Below are positions 8,679 to 18,768 of a DNA stretch of 64,000 nucleotides, piece after piece. The stretch lies in the NCBI RefSeq assembly GCF_033436665.1, contig NZ_JAWQFO010000007.1, positions 229,163 to 293,162 on the forward strand. The letters are read 5' to 3'. How positions within the stretch are numbered: position 1 is the stretch's first letter; every line of letters starts with the position of its first letter. Origin of the DNA: JAWQFO01 sp033436665. GTDB taxonomy: Bacteria > Pseudomonadota > Alphaproteobacteria > Rhodobacterales > Rhodobacteraceae. The notes beneath the pieces are model-generated. The model was not told the DNA's origin and searched no databases. It worked only from the letters and a program-made list of their open reading frames with translations. The position numbers and the translations under genes are program-made.

Positions 8679-10006
8679 TGTCCTACGAGATGATCGCCAC
8701 GCTGATGTTCGCGTCGATGATGCTGATGCTGCTCACAGGGCAGCGCGTCTTCGGCGCCATCGGTTTCGTCGCCGTGGTTTCTGCGCTGCTGCTTTGGGGC
8801 GACCGGGGCGGCTACGACCTCGGCTTCGCGGCGGCGATGAAGCTGATGAAATGGTATCCGCTGCTGACCCTGCCGATGTTCATATTCATGGGCTACGTGC
8901 TGTCGGAATCGAAGATCGCCGACGATCTCTACCGCATGTTCCACGTCTGGATGGGCGGCCTGCGTGGCGGGCTGGCCATCGGCACCATCGGCCTGATGGT
9001 GCTGATCTCGGCGATGAACGGGCTTTCGGTCGCGGGCATGGCGATCGGGTCGACCATCGCGCTGCCCGAACTGCTCAAGCGCGGCTACGACAAGCGCATG
9101 GTGACCGGCGTGATACAGGCGGGATCGAGCCTCGGCATTCTCGTCCCGCCCTCCGTCGTGCTGGTGCTCTATGCCATGATCGCACGCCAGCCTGTGGGCC
9201 AGCTGTGGCTTGCCGGCGTCGTGCCGGGCCTGATGATGGCGTCGATGTTCATTCTCTACATCATCATCCGCTGCCGGGTGAACCCGGTTCTGGGCCCGGT
9301 TCTCGATGCGCAGGAACGCGATATGCCCATGGCCGAGAAGCTGCGCCTGCTGCGCGCCGGCATCCTTCCCGTCGCCATCTTCCTCGTGATGATGGTGCCC
9401 TTCGTGAACGGCTGGACCTCGCTGGTCGAAAGCTCGGCAATCGGCGCGCTCGCTGCCTTCGCCGCCGCTGTGCTCAAGAGGCGAATGACGCGCGAAGTGT
9501 TCGAGAACTCGGTGCGTAAAACGCTCGGGATCACCTGCATGTTCATGTGGATCATCCTCGCCGCCTTGGCCTTCGGCGCGGTCTTCGACGGGCTCGGCGC
9601 GGTCAAGGCGATCGAGTCGCTGTTCACCGAGAAACTGAACCTCAGTCCCTGGATGATCCTGATCCTGATGCAGCTCAGCTTCATCCTGATGGGCACATTC
9701 CTCGACGACACCGCCATGCTGGTGATCGTTGCTCCGCTTTACGTGCCGCTGGTTGGTGCGCTCGGCTTCGACCTGATCTGGTACGGCATCCTTTATACGA
9801 TCACGACCCAGATCGCCTATATGACGCCGCCCTTCGGCTACAACCTCTTCCTGATGCGCGCCATGGCCCCGCCCGAGATCACCCTGCGCGACATCTACGC
9901 GTCGATCACGCCTTTCGTGGCAGTCATGGTCCTGGCGCTGGCTCTGGTGATGATCTTCCCTTCGATCGCCACCTGGCTTCCCGAATACGTCTATTCACAA
10001 CCCTAG
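8678..10006 (+). CDS. TRAP transporter large permease (DctM type)
   Basis: 442 residues and about twelve membrane segments. The hallmark motifs include GQRVFGAIGF, a LPMFIFMGYVLSES loop, the GSSLGILVPPSVVLVLYAM signature, and FLDDTAMLVIVAPLYVPL with TPPFGYNLFLMRA near the C-terminus. It forms the sodium-driven translocation channel of the TRAP system. The start ATG at 8678 overlaps the dctQ stop by one base (TGATG). Substrate cannot be read from this subunit. Confidence 0.93.
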   Translation: MSYEMIATLMFASMMLMLLTGQRVFGAIGFVAVVSALLLWGDRGGYDLGFAAAMKLMKWYPLLTLPMFIFMGYVLSESKIADDLYRMFHVWMGGLRGGLAIGTIGLMVLISAMNGLSVAGMAIGSTIALPELLKRGYDKRMVTGVIQAGSSLGILVPPSVVLVLYAMIARQPVGQLWLAGVVPGLMMASMFILYIIIRCRVNPVLGPVLDAQERDMPMAEKLRLLRAGILPVAIFLVMMVPFVNGWTSLVESSAIGALAAFAAAVLKRRMTREVFENSVRKTLGITCMFMWIILAALAFGAVFDGLGAVKAIESLFTEKLNLSPWMILILMQLSFILMGTFLDDTAMLVIVAPLYVPLVGALGFDLIWYGILYTITTQIAYMTPPFGYNLFLMRAMAPPEITLRDIYASITPFVAVMVLALALVMIFPSIATWLPEYVYSQP

Positions 10007-10055
10007 AAGAGCCGCCACGAAGCGGCCGAATTCCAGTCCAGCAAAGGAGACGCAC

Positions 10056-11093
10056 ATGACCTCAAGACGCAAGTTCCTGAAAGGAGCCGCGGTAATCCCG
10101 GCGGCCGGCCTCGCCACGCCGGCGCTCGCCCAGAACAAGATCACCTGGCGCCTGCAGACCTACGCCGGGGCGGCGCTGGCCGAGCATGTCATCAAGCCGG
10201 CCATCGACAGCTTCAACAAGATCGCCGACGGCCAGATGGAGATCGAGCTCTATTTCGCCGACCAGCTTGTGCCCACGGGCGAGCTGTTCCAGGCGATGCA
10301 GCGCGGCACCATCGACGCGGTGCAGTCCGACGACGACTCGATGGCCTCGCCCACCGAGGTCACCGTCTTCGGTGGCTACTTCCCCTTCGCCTCGCGGTAT
10401 TCGCTCGACGTGCCAGTTCTCTTCAACCAGTACGGTCTGAACGACATCTGGGCGGCCGAGTACGAGAAGGTCGGGGTCAAGCATATCTCGGCCGGCTCGT
10501 GGGATCCGTGCCACTTCGCCACCAAGGACCCGATCCGGTCGCTGAAGGATCTCGAGGGCAAGCGCGTCTTCACCTTCCCAACCGCCGGGCGTTTCCTCAG
10601 CCAGTTCGGCGTCGTGCCGGTCACCCTGCCCTGGGAGGACATCGAGGTCGCGGTGCAGACCGGCGAGCTTGACGGCATCGCCTGGTCGGGGATCACCGAG
10701 GATTACACGGTCGGCTGGGCCGACGTGACCAACTACTTCCTGACCAACAACATCTCGGGTGCCTGGATCGGGCATTTCTTCGCCAACATGGAGCGCTGGA
10801 ACGAGGTGCCACCGCACCTGCAGGAATTGCTCAAGGTCTGCTTCGAGCAGTCGCACTACTATCGCCAGTGGTGGTACTGGGGCGGCGAGGCCAGCCTGCG
10901 CGTCAACGGCACCAAGATGGAGCTGACCACGATCCCCGACGCCGAATGGGACCAGGTCGAGGCGGCGGCCCAGACGTTCTGGGACGAGATCGCGGCCGAA
11001 AGCGAGACCAAGGCGAAGGTCGTCGAGATCTTCAAGCAGTACAATGCCGACATGGTGAAGGCCGGCCGGCCCTATCGCTACGGCGACGCCTGA
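10056..11093 (+). CDS. TRAP transporter substrate-binding protein (DctP type)
   Basis: 345 residues. The N-terminus MTSRRKFLKG...ATPALAQ is a twin-arginine (Tat) signal with cleavage after about residue 25, so the protein is exported folded. The mature part has DctP features: AMQRGTIDAVQ, the FPTAGRFLSQFGVVPVTLPW region and VAVQTGELDGIAWSG, the conserved ligand-carboxylate region. The start has a strong AAAGGAG site. Substrate is unknown. Context suggests a small anion or amine-derived acid; uptake of a uronate is an alternative because the uronate operon is adjacent. Confidence 0.92.
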   Translation: MTSRRKFLKGAAVIPAAGLATPALAQNKITWRLQTYAGAALAEHVIKPAIDSFNKIADGQMEIELYFADQLVPTGELFQAMQRGTIDAVQSDDDSMASPTEVTVFGGYFPFASRYSLDVPVLFNQYGLNDIWAAEYEKVGVKHISAGSWDPCHFATKDPIRSLKDLEGKRVFTFPTAGRFLSQFGVVPVTLPWEDIEVAVQTGELDGIAWSGITEDYTVGWADVTNYFLTNNISGAWIGHFFANMERWNEVPPHLQELLKVCFEQSHYYRQWWYWGGEASLRVNGTKMELTTIPDAEWDQVEAAAQTFWDEIAAESETKAKVVEIFKQYNADMVKAGRPYRYGDA

Positions 11094-11103
11094 GGCAGAC
11101 TGT

Positions 11104-11163
11104 CCGGGCGCGGCAGATGCGCCCGGCGAAACCTGACAACCGGGGGCGCCGTCTCGGCGCCCC
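11104..11163 (+). terminator. Two tandem hairpins between dctP and the ligase gene
   Basis: The first is a CCGGGCGC/GCGCCCGG stem (11104-11126) with a 7-nt loop. The second is a perfect 9-bp stem GGGGCGCCG/CGGCGCCCC (11143-11163) with a TCT loop and only a short T run after it. They could end most TRAP transcripts or stabilise the dctP mRNA 3' end while letting some transcription continue into the ligase gene. They also argue against a TTG start at 11164. Confidence 0.55.
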
Positions 11164-11178
11164 TTGCCCCTGACGAGA

Positions 11179-12555
11179 ATGGATGACGCGATGCCCGGAA
11201 CGCTCAGCTTCGAGGACCTCAAGGCCCAGGTGAAGGACGGAACCATCGACACGGTGCTGGTCTGCGCCGTCGACATGCAGGGCCGCCTGATGGGTAAGCG
11301 GTTCCACGCGGCGAACTTCGTCGAGCATTCCCACGAAGAAACCCATTGCTGCAATTACCTGCTGGCCACCGACCTCGAGATGGCCACGCCCGACGGCTAC
11401 GCCTCGACCAGCTGGCGCGCGGGCTACGGCGACTATGTGATGAAGCCCGATCTTTCGACGATCCGCCCGGTGCCGTGGCTTGCGGGAACGGCGATGGTGC
11501 TGTGCGACCTGCTCGACCACCATACTCACGAGGCGGTCCCGCACAGTCCGCGCGCCGTGCTGAAAAAGCAGGTCGCGCGGCTCGAAGCGATGGGCTTTAC
11601 CGCGATGATGGCGACGGAACTCGAATTCTTCCTCTTCGAGAAGAGTTTCGACGAGATTCGCAAGGAGGGCTTCCGCGACCTGCAGCCGATCTCGGGTTAC
11701 AACGAGGATTACCACATCCTTCAGACCACCAAGGAAGAGGCGGTGATGCGCCCCCTGCGCAACTGCCTCTACGCCGCCGGCATCCCTGTCGAGAACACCA
11801 AGGGCGAGGCCGAGACCGGGCAGGAAGAGCTCAACATCCGCTACGCCCCCGCACTGGATTGCGCCGACCACCACACCATCGCGAAACACGCGACCAAGGA
11901 GATCGCCTGGGCGCATGGCCGCGCGGCAAGCTTCCTGCCGAAGTGGCACCACGACAAGGTCGGCTCTTCCAGCCATGTCCACCAATCGCTCTGGAAGGAC
12001 GGCAAACCTGCCTTCTTTGACGGCGACGACGATCTGGGCATGTCCGAGCTGATGAAGCATTACATGGCCGGGCTGATAAAATATGCGCCCGACTACACCT
12101 GGTTCCTCGCGCCCTACGTCAACAGCTACAAGCGCTTCTCCAAGGGCACCTTCGCGCCGACCAAGACCGTCTGGTCAGTGGACAACCGCACCGCGGGCTT
12201 CCGGCTCTGCGGCGACGGCACCAAGGGCGTGCGCGTGGAATGCCGGATCGGCGGGTCGGACCTGAACCCCTATCTTGCGCAGGCCGCGATGCTGGCCGCC
12301 GGGATCAAGGGCATCGAGGACGAGATGGAGCTTGCACCGCCGACCAAAGGCGATGTCTACGACGCCGAGAAGGCGCCCGACGTGCCGCGCACGCTGCGCG
12401 CGGCGACCGAGACCCTGCGTGCCTCGGAGATGCTGCGCGCGGCGATGGGCGATGACGTGATCGACCACTACACGCGCTGCGCCGAGTGGGAGCAGGAAGA
12501 GTTCGACCGCGTCGTCACCGACTGGGAAATCGCCCGCGGATTCGAAAGGGCCTGA
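11179..12555 (+). CDS. Glutamine-synthetase-like gamma-glutamyl-amide ligase
   Basis: About 458 residues of the GlnA superfamily with its ATP/metal and substrate motifs: ELEFFLFE, GEAETGQEELNIRY, KVGSSSHVHQSLW and SYKRFSKGTFAPTKTVW. It lacks the overall look of assimilatory GlnA and resembles ligases that join glutamate to amines, such as PuuA, IpuC and GlnA4-type enzymes. It is followed within 2 bp by an aldehyde dehydrogenase, then an iron alcohol dehydrogenase, which suggests gamma-glutamylation of an amine or amino alcohol before oxidation (inference). The start is ATG 11179 or 11191; neither has a strong ribosome site. Confidence 0.82.
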   Translation: MDDAMPGTLSFEDLKAQVKDGTIDTVLVCAVDMQGRLMGKRFHAANFVEHSHEETHCCNYLLATDLEMATPDGYASTSWRAGYGDYVMKPDLSTIRPVPWLAGTAMVLCDLLDHHTHEAVPHSPRAVLKKQVARLEAMGFTAMMATELEFFLFEKSFDEIRKEGFRDLQPISGYNEDYHILQTTKEEAVMRPLRNCLYAAGIPVENTKGEAETGQEELNIRYAPALDCADHHTIAKHATKEIAWAHGRAASFLPKWHHDKVGSSSHVHQSLWKDGKPAFFDGDDDLGMSELMKHYMAGLIKYAPDYTWFLAPYVNSYKRFSKGTFAPTKTVWSVDNRTAGFRLCGDGTKGVRVECRIGGSDLNPYLAQAAMLAAGIKGIEDEMELAPPTKGDVYDAEKAPDVPRTLRAATETLRASEMLRAAMGDDVIDHYTRCAEWEQEEFDRVVTDWEIARGFERA

Positions 12556-12556
12556 C

Positions 12557-13930
12557 ATGATCCGATGCATCTCTCCCGTCGACGGTTCGGTTTACGCGGA
12601 GCGTCCCACACTTTCCGCCGCCGACGCGGGCGCCGCCGTCGAACGCGCCCGCGTGGCACAATCGGTCTGGGCCGCGCGTCCGCTGGCGGAACGCATCGAG
12701 CTGGTGCTTGACGGCGTCGCGCGCGTCGGTGCGATGAACGACGAGATCGTGCCCGAACTCGCGTGGCAGATGGGCCGCCCGATCCGCTATGGCGGCGAAT
12801 TCGGAGGCTTCGACGAGCGCGCGCAATACATGGCGCGCATCGCAGGCGAGTCGCTGGCGCCGATGGTGCTGGAGCCGGGCGACGATTTCTTCGGGCGCAT
12901 GATCAAGCGCGTGCCGCACGGCGTGGTGCTGGTCGTGGCGCCCTGGAACTATCCCTACATGACAGCGATCAACACCGTCGCCCCGGCGCTGATCGCGGGC
13001 AACACGGTGATGCTGAAACACGCCTCGCAGACCCCGCTTGTGGGCGAACGCATGGCGTCGGCCTTCCACGCGGCTGGCATCCCCGACGACGTTTTCCAGA
13101 ACGTGTTTCTCGACCACCAGACCACCTCGGACCTGATCGCCGCGCGGTCCTTTGGCTTCGTCAACTTCACCGGCTCGGTGGCAGGAGGCAAAGCGATGGA
13201 AACGGCGGCCTCCGGCACCTTCACCGGCCTCGGCCTCGAACTTGGCGGCAAGGATCCGGGGTATGTCATGGAGGACGCCAACCTCGAGGCGGCGGCGGCC
13301 ACCCTGATCGACGGGGCGATGTTCAACTCGGGCCAATGCTGCTGCGGGATCGAGCGCATCTACGTGGCCGAAAGCCTCTTCGATGCCTTCGTCGACAAGG
13401 CGGTCAGCATCGTAGAGGGGTTCAAGCTGGGCAATCCGCTGGAGCAGGAGACGACGCTGGGACCGATGGCGCAGGAGCGTTTTGCCGACCTCGTGCGCGC
13501 GCAAACCTCCGAGGCCGTCATGGCGGGGGCGAAAGCGCTGATCGACCCGAAAAGTTTCCCCGAGGACGGCGGCGCCTACCTGATGCCGCAGATCTTAACG
13601 GACGTGGATCACTCGATGCGGGTCATGCGCGAGGAAAGCTTCGGTCCGGTGGTCGGCATCATGCCGGTGAAGAACGATTCCGAGGCGATCCGGCTAATGA
13701 ACGACAGCGATTACGGTCTGACCTGCTCGCTCTGGTCTTCTGATCCGGAACGCGCCGAGCACATCGGCGACGCCATCGAGACCGGCACGGTCTTTCTCAA
13801 CCGCGCCGATTACCTCGACCCCGGCTTGTGCTGGACCGGCTGCAAGGACACCGGGCGCGGCGGCGGGCTGTCGGTGATCGGCTACCACAACCTTACCCGA
13901 CCCAAGTCATACCACTTCAAGAAAGCCTGA
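12557..13930 (+). CDS. NAD(P)-dependent aldehyde dehydrogenase
   Basis: 457-residue ALDH. The cofactor motif PWNYPYMTAINTVAPAL, the general base Glu228 (LELGGKDP) and the nucleophile in GQ-C-C-C (Cys262 by the GQxC rule, with Cys261 and Cys263 flanking) are all in place. The C-terminal EESFGPVVGI and DTGRGGGLSVIGYHN segments are typical. It starts one base after the ligase stop and ends 5 bp before the alcohol dehydrogenase. In the proposed pathway it oxidises a gamma-glutamyl aldehyde to the acid, like PuuC; the substrate is inferred from neighbours only. Confidence 0.92.
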   Translation: MIRCISPVDGSVYAERPTLSAADAGAAVERARVAQSVWAARPLAERIELVLDGVARVGAMNDEIVPELAWQMGRPIRYGGEFGGFDERAQYMARIAGESLAPMVLEPGDDFFGRMIKRVPHGVVLVVAPWNYPYMTAINTVAPALIAGNTVMLKHASQTPLVGERMASAFHAAGIPDDVFQNVFLDHQTTSDLIAARSFGFVNFTGSVAGGKAMETAASGTFTGLGLELGGKDPGYVMEDANLEAAAATLIDGAMFNSGQCCCGIERIYVAESLFDAFVDKAVSIVEGFKLGNPLEQETTLGPMAQERFADLVRAQTSEAVMAGAKALIDPKSFPEDGGAYLMPQILTDVDHSMRVMREESFGPVVGIMPVKNDSEAIRLMNDSDYGLTCSLWSSDPERAEHIGDAIETGTVFLNRADYLDPGLCWTGCKDTGRGGGLSVIGYHNLTRPKSYHFKKA

Positions 13931-13935
13931 GCCTC

Positions 13936-15081
13936 ATGTCTCCCAGAGCCAACTGGTCCTACCCCACCGCGATCCGCTTCGGGGCCAGTCGCATATCCGA
14001 GATCGCCGACGCCTGCGCCGCGGCCGGGATCTCGAAACCGCTGCTGGTCACCGACCGCGGCCTTGCCGGACTGCCGATCACCATCGCCACCCTCGACATG
14101 ATGGAGAACGCGGGCCTGGGCCGGGCGAAGTTCTCCGAGGTCGATCCGAACCCGACCGAGATGAACGCCGCCGCCGGGGTCGAGGCCTACCGCGCCGGCG
14201 GACATGACGGCGTCATCGCCTTCGGCGGCGGCTCGGGTCTCGATCTCGGCAAGGTCGTGGCCTTCATGGCGGGCCAGACCCGGCCGATCTGGGATTTCGA
14301 GGATGTCGGCGACTGGTGGACCCGCGCCGATGCCGACGCCATCGCCCCTATCGTCGCGGTGCCGACAACCGCCGGCACCGGATCGGAAGTCGGGCGCGCC
14401 AGCGTCATCACGAACTCCGAAAGCCACGAGAAGAAGATCATCTTCCACCCGCGCATCCTGCCCGCAGTCGTCATCTGCGACCCGGAACTGACCGTCGGCA
14501 TGCCGCCCGCGATCACGGCCGGGACCGGCATGGACGCCTTCGCGCATTGCCTCGAGGCGTTCTGCTCGCCCCACTACCACCCGATGAGCCAGGGCATCGC
14601 GCTCGAAGGCATGCGGCTGGTCAAGGAGAACCTGCCGCGCGCCTTCGCCGATGGCTCGGACATCGAGGCGCGCGCCAACATGATGTCGGCGGCGGCGATG
14701 GGGGCTACGGCGTTCCAGAAGGGCCTCGGCGCGATCCATGCGCTGTCGCATCCCATCGGGGCCGTGCACCATACCCACCACGGCACGACGAATGCGGTCG
14801 TCATGCAGCCGGTGCTCGACTTCAACCGGCCGGCGGTCGAGGACCGTCTGCGGCTTGCCGCGAACTACCTCGGCATCGCAGGTGGGTTCGAGGGTTTCCG
14901 GGCCTTCGTGGGCGCTTTGAACGCCGAATTGAAAATCCCCGAGAACCTGACTGCGCTCGGCGTCACCGACCCCGACATCGAGGCGCTGGTCGCCTCGGCG
15001 CTGGCCGATCCCAGCGTCGGCGGCAACCCGGTCGAGATGACGCGCGAGAACGCGACGGCATTGCTTCGGGCCTGCCTCTAG
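13936..15081 (+). CDS. Iron-containing (type III) alcohol dehydrogenase
   Basis: 381 residues of the Fe-ADH family. The NAD motif FGGGSGLDLGK and VPTTAGTGSEV are present. Metal ligands can be placed at Asp200, His204 (DAFAH), His268 and His282, the same D+4H and H+14H spacing as E. coli FucO. ATG 13936 is preferred over an in-frame start inside the ALDH gene, because the protein then begins with the normal family N-terminus. Having an alcohol dehydrogenase where PuuB oxidase would stand points to an amino-alcohol type substrate. It overlaps the convergent amidotransferase by 4 bp. Confidence 0.92.
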   Translation: MSPRANWSYPTAIRFGASRISEIADACAAAGISKPLLVTDRGLAGLPITIATLDMMENAGLGRAKFSEVDPNPTEMNAAAGVEAYRAGGHDGVIAFGGGSGLDLGKVVAFMAGQTRPIWDFEDVGDWWTRADADAIAPIVAVPTTAGTGSEVGRASVITNSESHEKKIIFHPRILPAVVICDPELTVGMPPAITAGTGMDAFAHCLEAFCSPHYHPMSQGIALEGMRLVKENLPRAFADGSDIEARANMMSAAAMGATAFQKGLGAIHALSHPIGAVHHTHHGTTNAVVMQPVLDFNRPAVEDRLRLAANYLGIAGGFEGFRAFVGALNAELKIPENLTALGVTDPDIEALVASALADPSVGGNPVEMTRENATALLRACL

Positions 15082-15764
15082 GCCCGGCGCAGCACCTCGG
15101 CGAAGCGATCCGCAACGAGGTCGGGGGCGACCTCCTCGGTGGCAACCTGCTGCAACGCCAGTTCGGCAAGGGCCGGGTCGATCGACTTGCCCGAGGCCTG
15201 CCGAATCTCGTGGTCGAAGAAGTCGCGGGTGAACTCGGGATGGAACTGGACCGAATAGGCCGGAAATTCGTAGTCGAGCGCCCCGACCGGGCAATAGGCG
15301 GCCTCGCCGCTGACCTGCGCGCCCGGCGGGATCGCAGTGACCTGGTCCTGGTGCCAGACCCAGGCGTTGTGCTCCAATCCGTCGAGCTGAAACTTCTGGA
15401 CGCCCAGACGCACACCCTGGTGCACGTTCTCGGCTTTGCCGCCAAACACATCGGCCATGATCTGGTGCCCGAAACAGATGCCGGCGAGGGGCCGGCGGGC
15501 GTCGCGGGCGCGCAGCAGGAAGTCCCTCAGCGGCGGCAGCCAGTCCCGGTCGTCGTAGACGCCGATCTCCGACCCGCTCAGCACGCAGGCGTCGAAGCTG
15601 TCCAAGGGCGGAAGCGCCGCGCCGCCGGCTATATGGATACGCGCGAATGTTGCTTCCGGCATGGCTGGGGTGAGCCAGCGCCGGATCATCTCGCCCGCCT
15701 CCTCACCCGGACGCGTGCCCGTGTAGGACATGGTCAGATCCAGAATGGCGACGTTCAGAGGCAT
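15078..15764 (-). CDS. Class I glutamine amidotransferase-like hydrolase
   Basis: 228 residues with the GATase-1 triad: Cys97 (GICFGHQ), His175 and Glu177 (QFHPEF). No synthetase partner domain is present, as in stand-alone gamma-glutamyl hydrolases and GuaA-like amidotransferases. The start at 15764 has GGAGGG about 11 nt upstream; an earlier in-frame ATG at 15812 would add a poor leader. It converges on the ligase/ALDH/ADH operon. A role in removing glutamate from a gamma-glutamylated acid, like PuuD, is plausible, although PuuD itself belongs to a somewhat different GATase branch (inference). Confidence 0.82.
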   Translation of the reverse strand: MPLNVAILDLTMSYTGTRPGEEAGEMIRRWLTPAMPEATFARIHIAGGAALPPLDSFDACVLSGSEIGVYDDRDWLPPLRDFLLRARDARRPLAGICFGHQIMADVFGGKAENVHQGVRLGVQKFQLDGLEHNAWVWHQDQVTAIPPGAQVSGEAAYCPVGALDYEFPAYSVQFHPEFTRDFFDHEIRQASGKSIDPALAELALQQVATEEVAPDLVADRFAEVLRRA

Positions 15765-15958
15765 AAAGCGCGCTCCCTCCTTGCAGTGTGCCGGGCATTC
15801 GCAATCGCCCACACGGTCCCGGATGTCTTAGCATGGGCGCGGCGCGCTTCCAGCGGTGAGGCGAAAGCGGTGATCTGTTCTTGACCGCAACTGTCGTTGC
15901 GGCCCGCCTCGGGACGGCGGATACTTCCCCTGGACCGACGTTCGTGGAGGGAACTGGA

Positions 15959-17665
15959 ATGAGCGAGGTACTGCGTGCGCCCGCGTCGGGGCTGTCGCAT
16001 GTCAGGGGCGACACCTCCGAGCCGCTTCTGGAGCTGACCATTCCCGACCTGCTCCGGCAGACTGTCGAACGCTGGCCGGACCGCGACGCCGCAATTTTCC
16101 GCCAGCAGGGCATCCGCTGGACCTGGACGGAGTTTTCGCGCGAAGTGGACCGGCTGGCGGGCGGCCTTCTGGAACTGGGGATCCGCAAGGGCGACCGCGT
16201 CGGCATCTGGTCCCCGAACCGCGCCGAGTGGCTGCTGACGCAGTTCGCGACGGCCCGGATCGGCGCGATCCTCGTCTGCATCAACCCCGCCTACCGACTG
16301 TCGGAACTCGACTACGCGCTGAACGCGGTCGAATGCACGGCACTGGTGACCGCCAAGGCGTTCAAGTCCTCCGACTACGTCGGCATGCTGGCGGAACTGG
16401 CGCCGGAACTGGCCGACTGCGCACCGGGCAAGCTGACCTCCAAGCGCCTGCCGCACCTGCGTAGTGTCATCGTGACCGACCCGGTGGCGCAGCCTGGCAT
16501 GATCGCCTTCGATGCGCTCTGTTCAGCGGGCGACGCGGTCGCGCCAAAGGATCTCGACCGGCTGAGCGCGGAGCTTTCGCCCGAGGATATCATCAACATC
16601 CAGTTCACCTCCGGCACGACGGGCAGCCCAAAAGGCGCCAGCCTCACGCACCGAAACATTGTCAACAACGCGCATTTCGTGACCGCGACGATGAACTTCA
16701 CCGAAGCGGACCGGCTGTGTATCCCGGTGCCGTTCTACCATTGCTTCGGCATGGTGATGGGCACCCTCGGCTGCGTGACCAAGGGCACGGCGATGGTCGT
16801 TCCGGGCGAAGGCTTCGATCCCGCCGAAACGCTTGCCGCGGTGTCCGAGGAACGCTGCACCGCGCTCTACGGGGTGCCTACGATGTTCGTGGCCGAACTC
16901 GACCTGCCGAATTTCGAGGATTTCGATCTCGGCAGCCTGCGCACCGGGATCATGGCCGGCGCCCCCTGCCCGATCCAGGTCATGCGCGATGTGCAGGCAA
17001 AGATGAACATGACCGAGGTGACGATCTGCTACGGCATGACCGAAACCTCGCCGGTGAGTTTCCAGAGCAACGTTGACGATCCTCTCGAACAGCGTGTCTC
17101 CTCGGTCGGGCGCATCCATCCGCATGTCGAGGTGTGCATCGTCGACGGCGACGGCGCGACGGTGCCACCAGGCACACAGGGAGAACTGCTGACCCGCGGC
17201 TACTCGGTGATGAAGGGCTACTGGGGAGAGCCGGAGAAGACCGCGCAGTGCATCGACGGCGACGGCTGGATGCACACCGGCGACCTCGCCACGCTGGATG
17301 ACGCGGGCTATTGCAAGATCACCGGCCGGGTAAAGGACATGATCCTGCGCGGCGGCGAGAACATCTATCCGCGCGAGATCGAGGAATTCCTCTACACCCA
17401 TCCCGACGTTGCACAGGCCCAGGTTTTCGGCATCCCCGACGACAGGCTGGGCGAAGTCGTCTGCGCCTGGATCGTGGCAAAGCCGGGCCGATCGCCCAAT
17501 GCCGATGACATCCGCGCCTTCTGCAAGACGAACATCGCGCATTTCAAGGTGCCGTTGCACGTGCGTTTCAAGAAGGAACTGCCGATGACGGTGACCGGCA
17601 AGCCGCAGAAATTCATCATGCGCGACGCGATGGTTGCCGAGCTCGCTGCGGACCCGGTCGACTGA
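15959..17665 (+). CDS. AMP-binding acyl-CoA synthetase
   Basis: 568 residues of the adenylate-forming family: the FTSGTTGSPKGA ATP loop, YGMTETSP, the hinge GRVKDMILRGGENIYPREIE and a C-terminal VTGKPQK containing the catalytic lysine. It forms an acyl-CoA from a carboxylic acid, ATP and CoA. Overall pattern is of medium-chain fatty or branched acyl-CoA ligases; the exact acid is unknown. The ATG at 15959 follows GGAGGGA at the right distance. It is divergent from the amidotransferase and followed by the deacetylase-type gene 71 bp downstream. Confidence 0.9.
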   Translation: MSEVLRAPASGLSHVRGDTSEPLLELTIPDLLRQTVERWPDRDAAIFRQQGIRWTWTEFSREVDRLAGGLLELGIRKGDRVGIWSPNRAEWLLTQFATARIGAILVCINPAYRLSELDYALNAVECTALVTAKAFKSSDYVGMLAELAPELADCAPGKLTSKRLPHLRSVIVTDPVAQPGMIAFDALCSAGDAVAPKDLDRLSAELSPEDIINIQFTSGTTGSPKGASLTHRNIVNNAHFVTATMNFTEADRLCIPVPFYHCFGMVMGTLGCVTKGTAMVVPGEGFDPAETLAAVSEERCTALYGVPTMFVAELDLPNFEDFDLGSLRTGIMAGAPCPIQVMRDVQAKMNMTEVTICYGMTETSPVSFQSNVDDPLEQRVSSVGRIHPHVEVCIVDGDGATVPPGTQGELLTRGYSVMKGYWGEPEKTAQCIDGDGWMHTGDLATLDDAGYCKITGRVKDMILRGGENIYPREIEEFLYTHPDVAQAQVFGIPDDRLGEVVCAWIVAKPGRSPNADDIRAFCKTNIAHFKVPLHVRFKKELPMTVTGKPQKFIMRDAMVAELAADPVD

Positions 17666-17736
17666 CCCGCACCCGGTTGCCAGCCCGCGCGATCTGCGCG
17701 TAACGTCGCGCCGAACGCACCACCGGGAGCCAAAGC

Positions 17737-18768
<1,032 letters not shown>

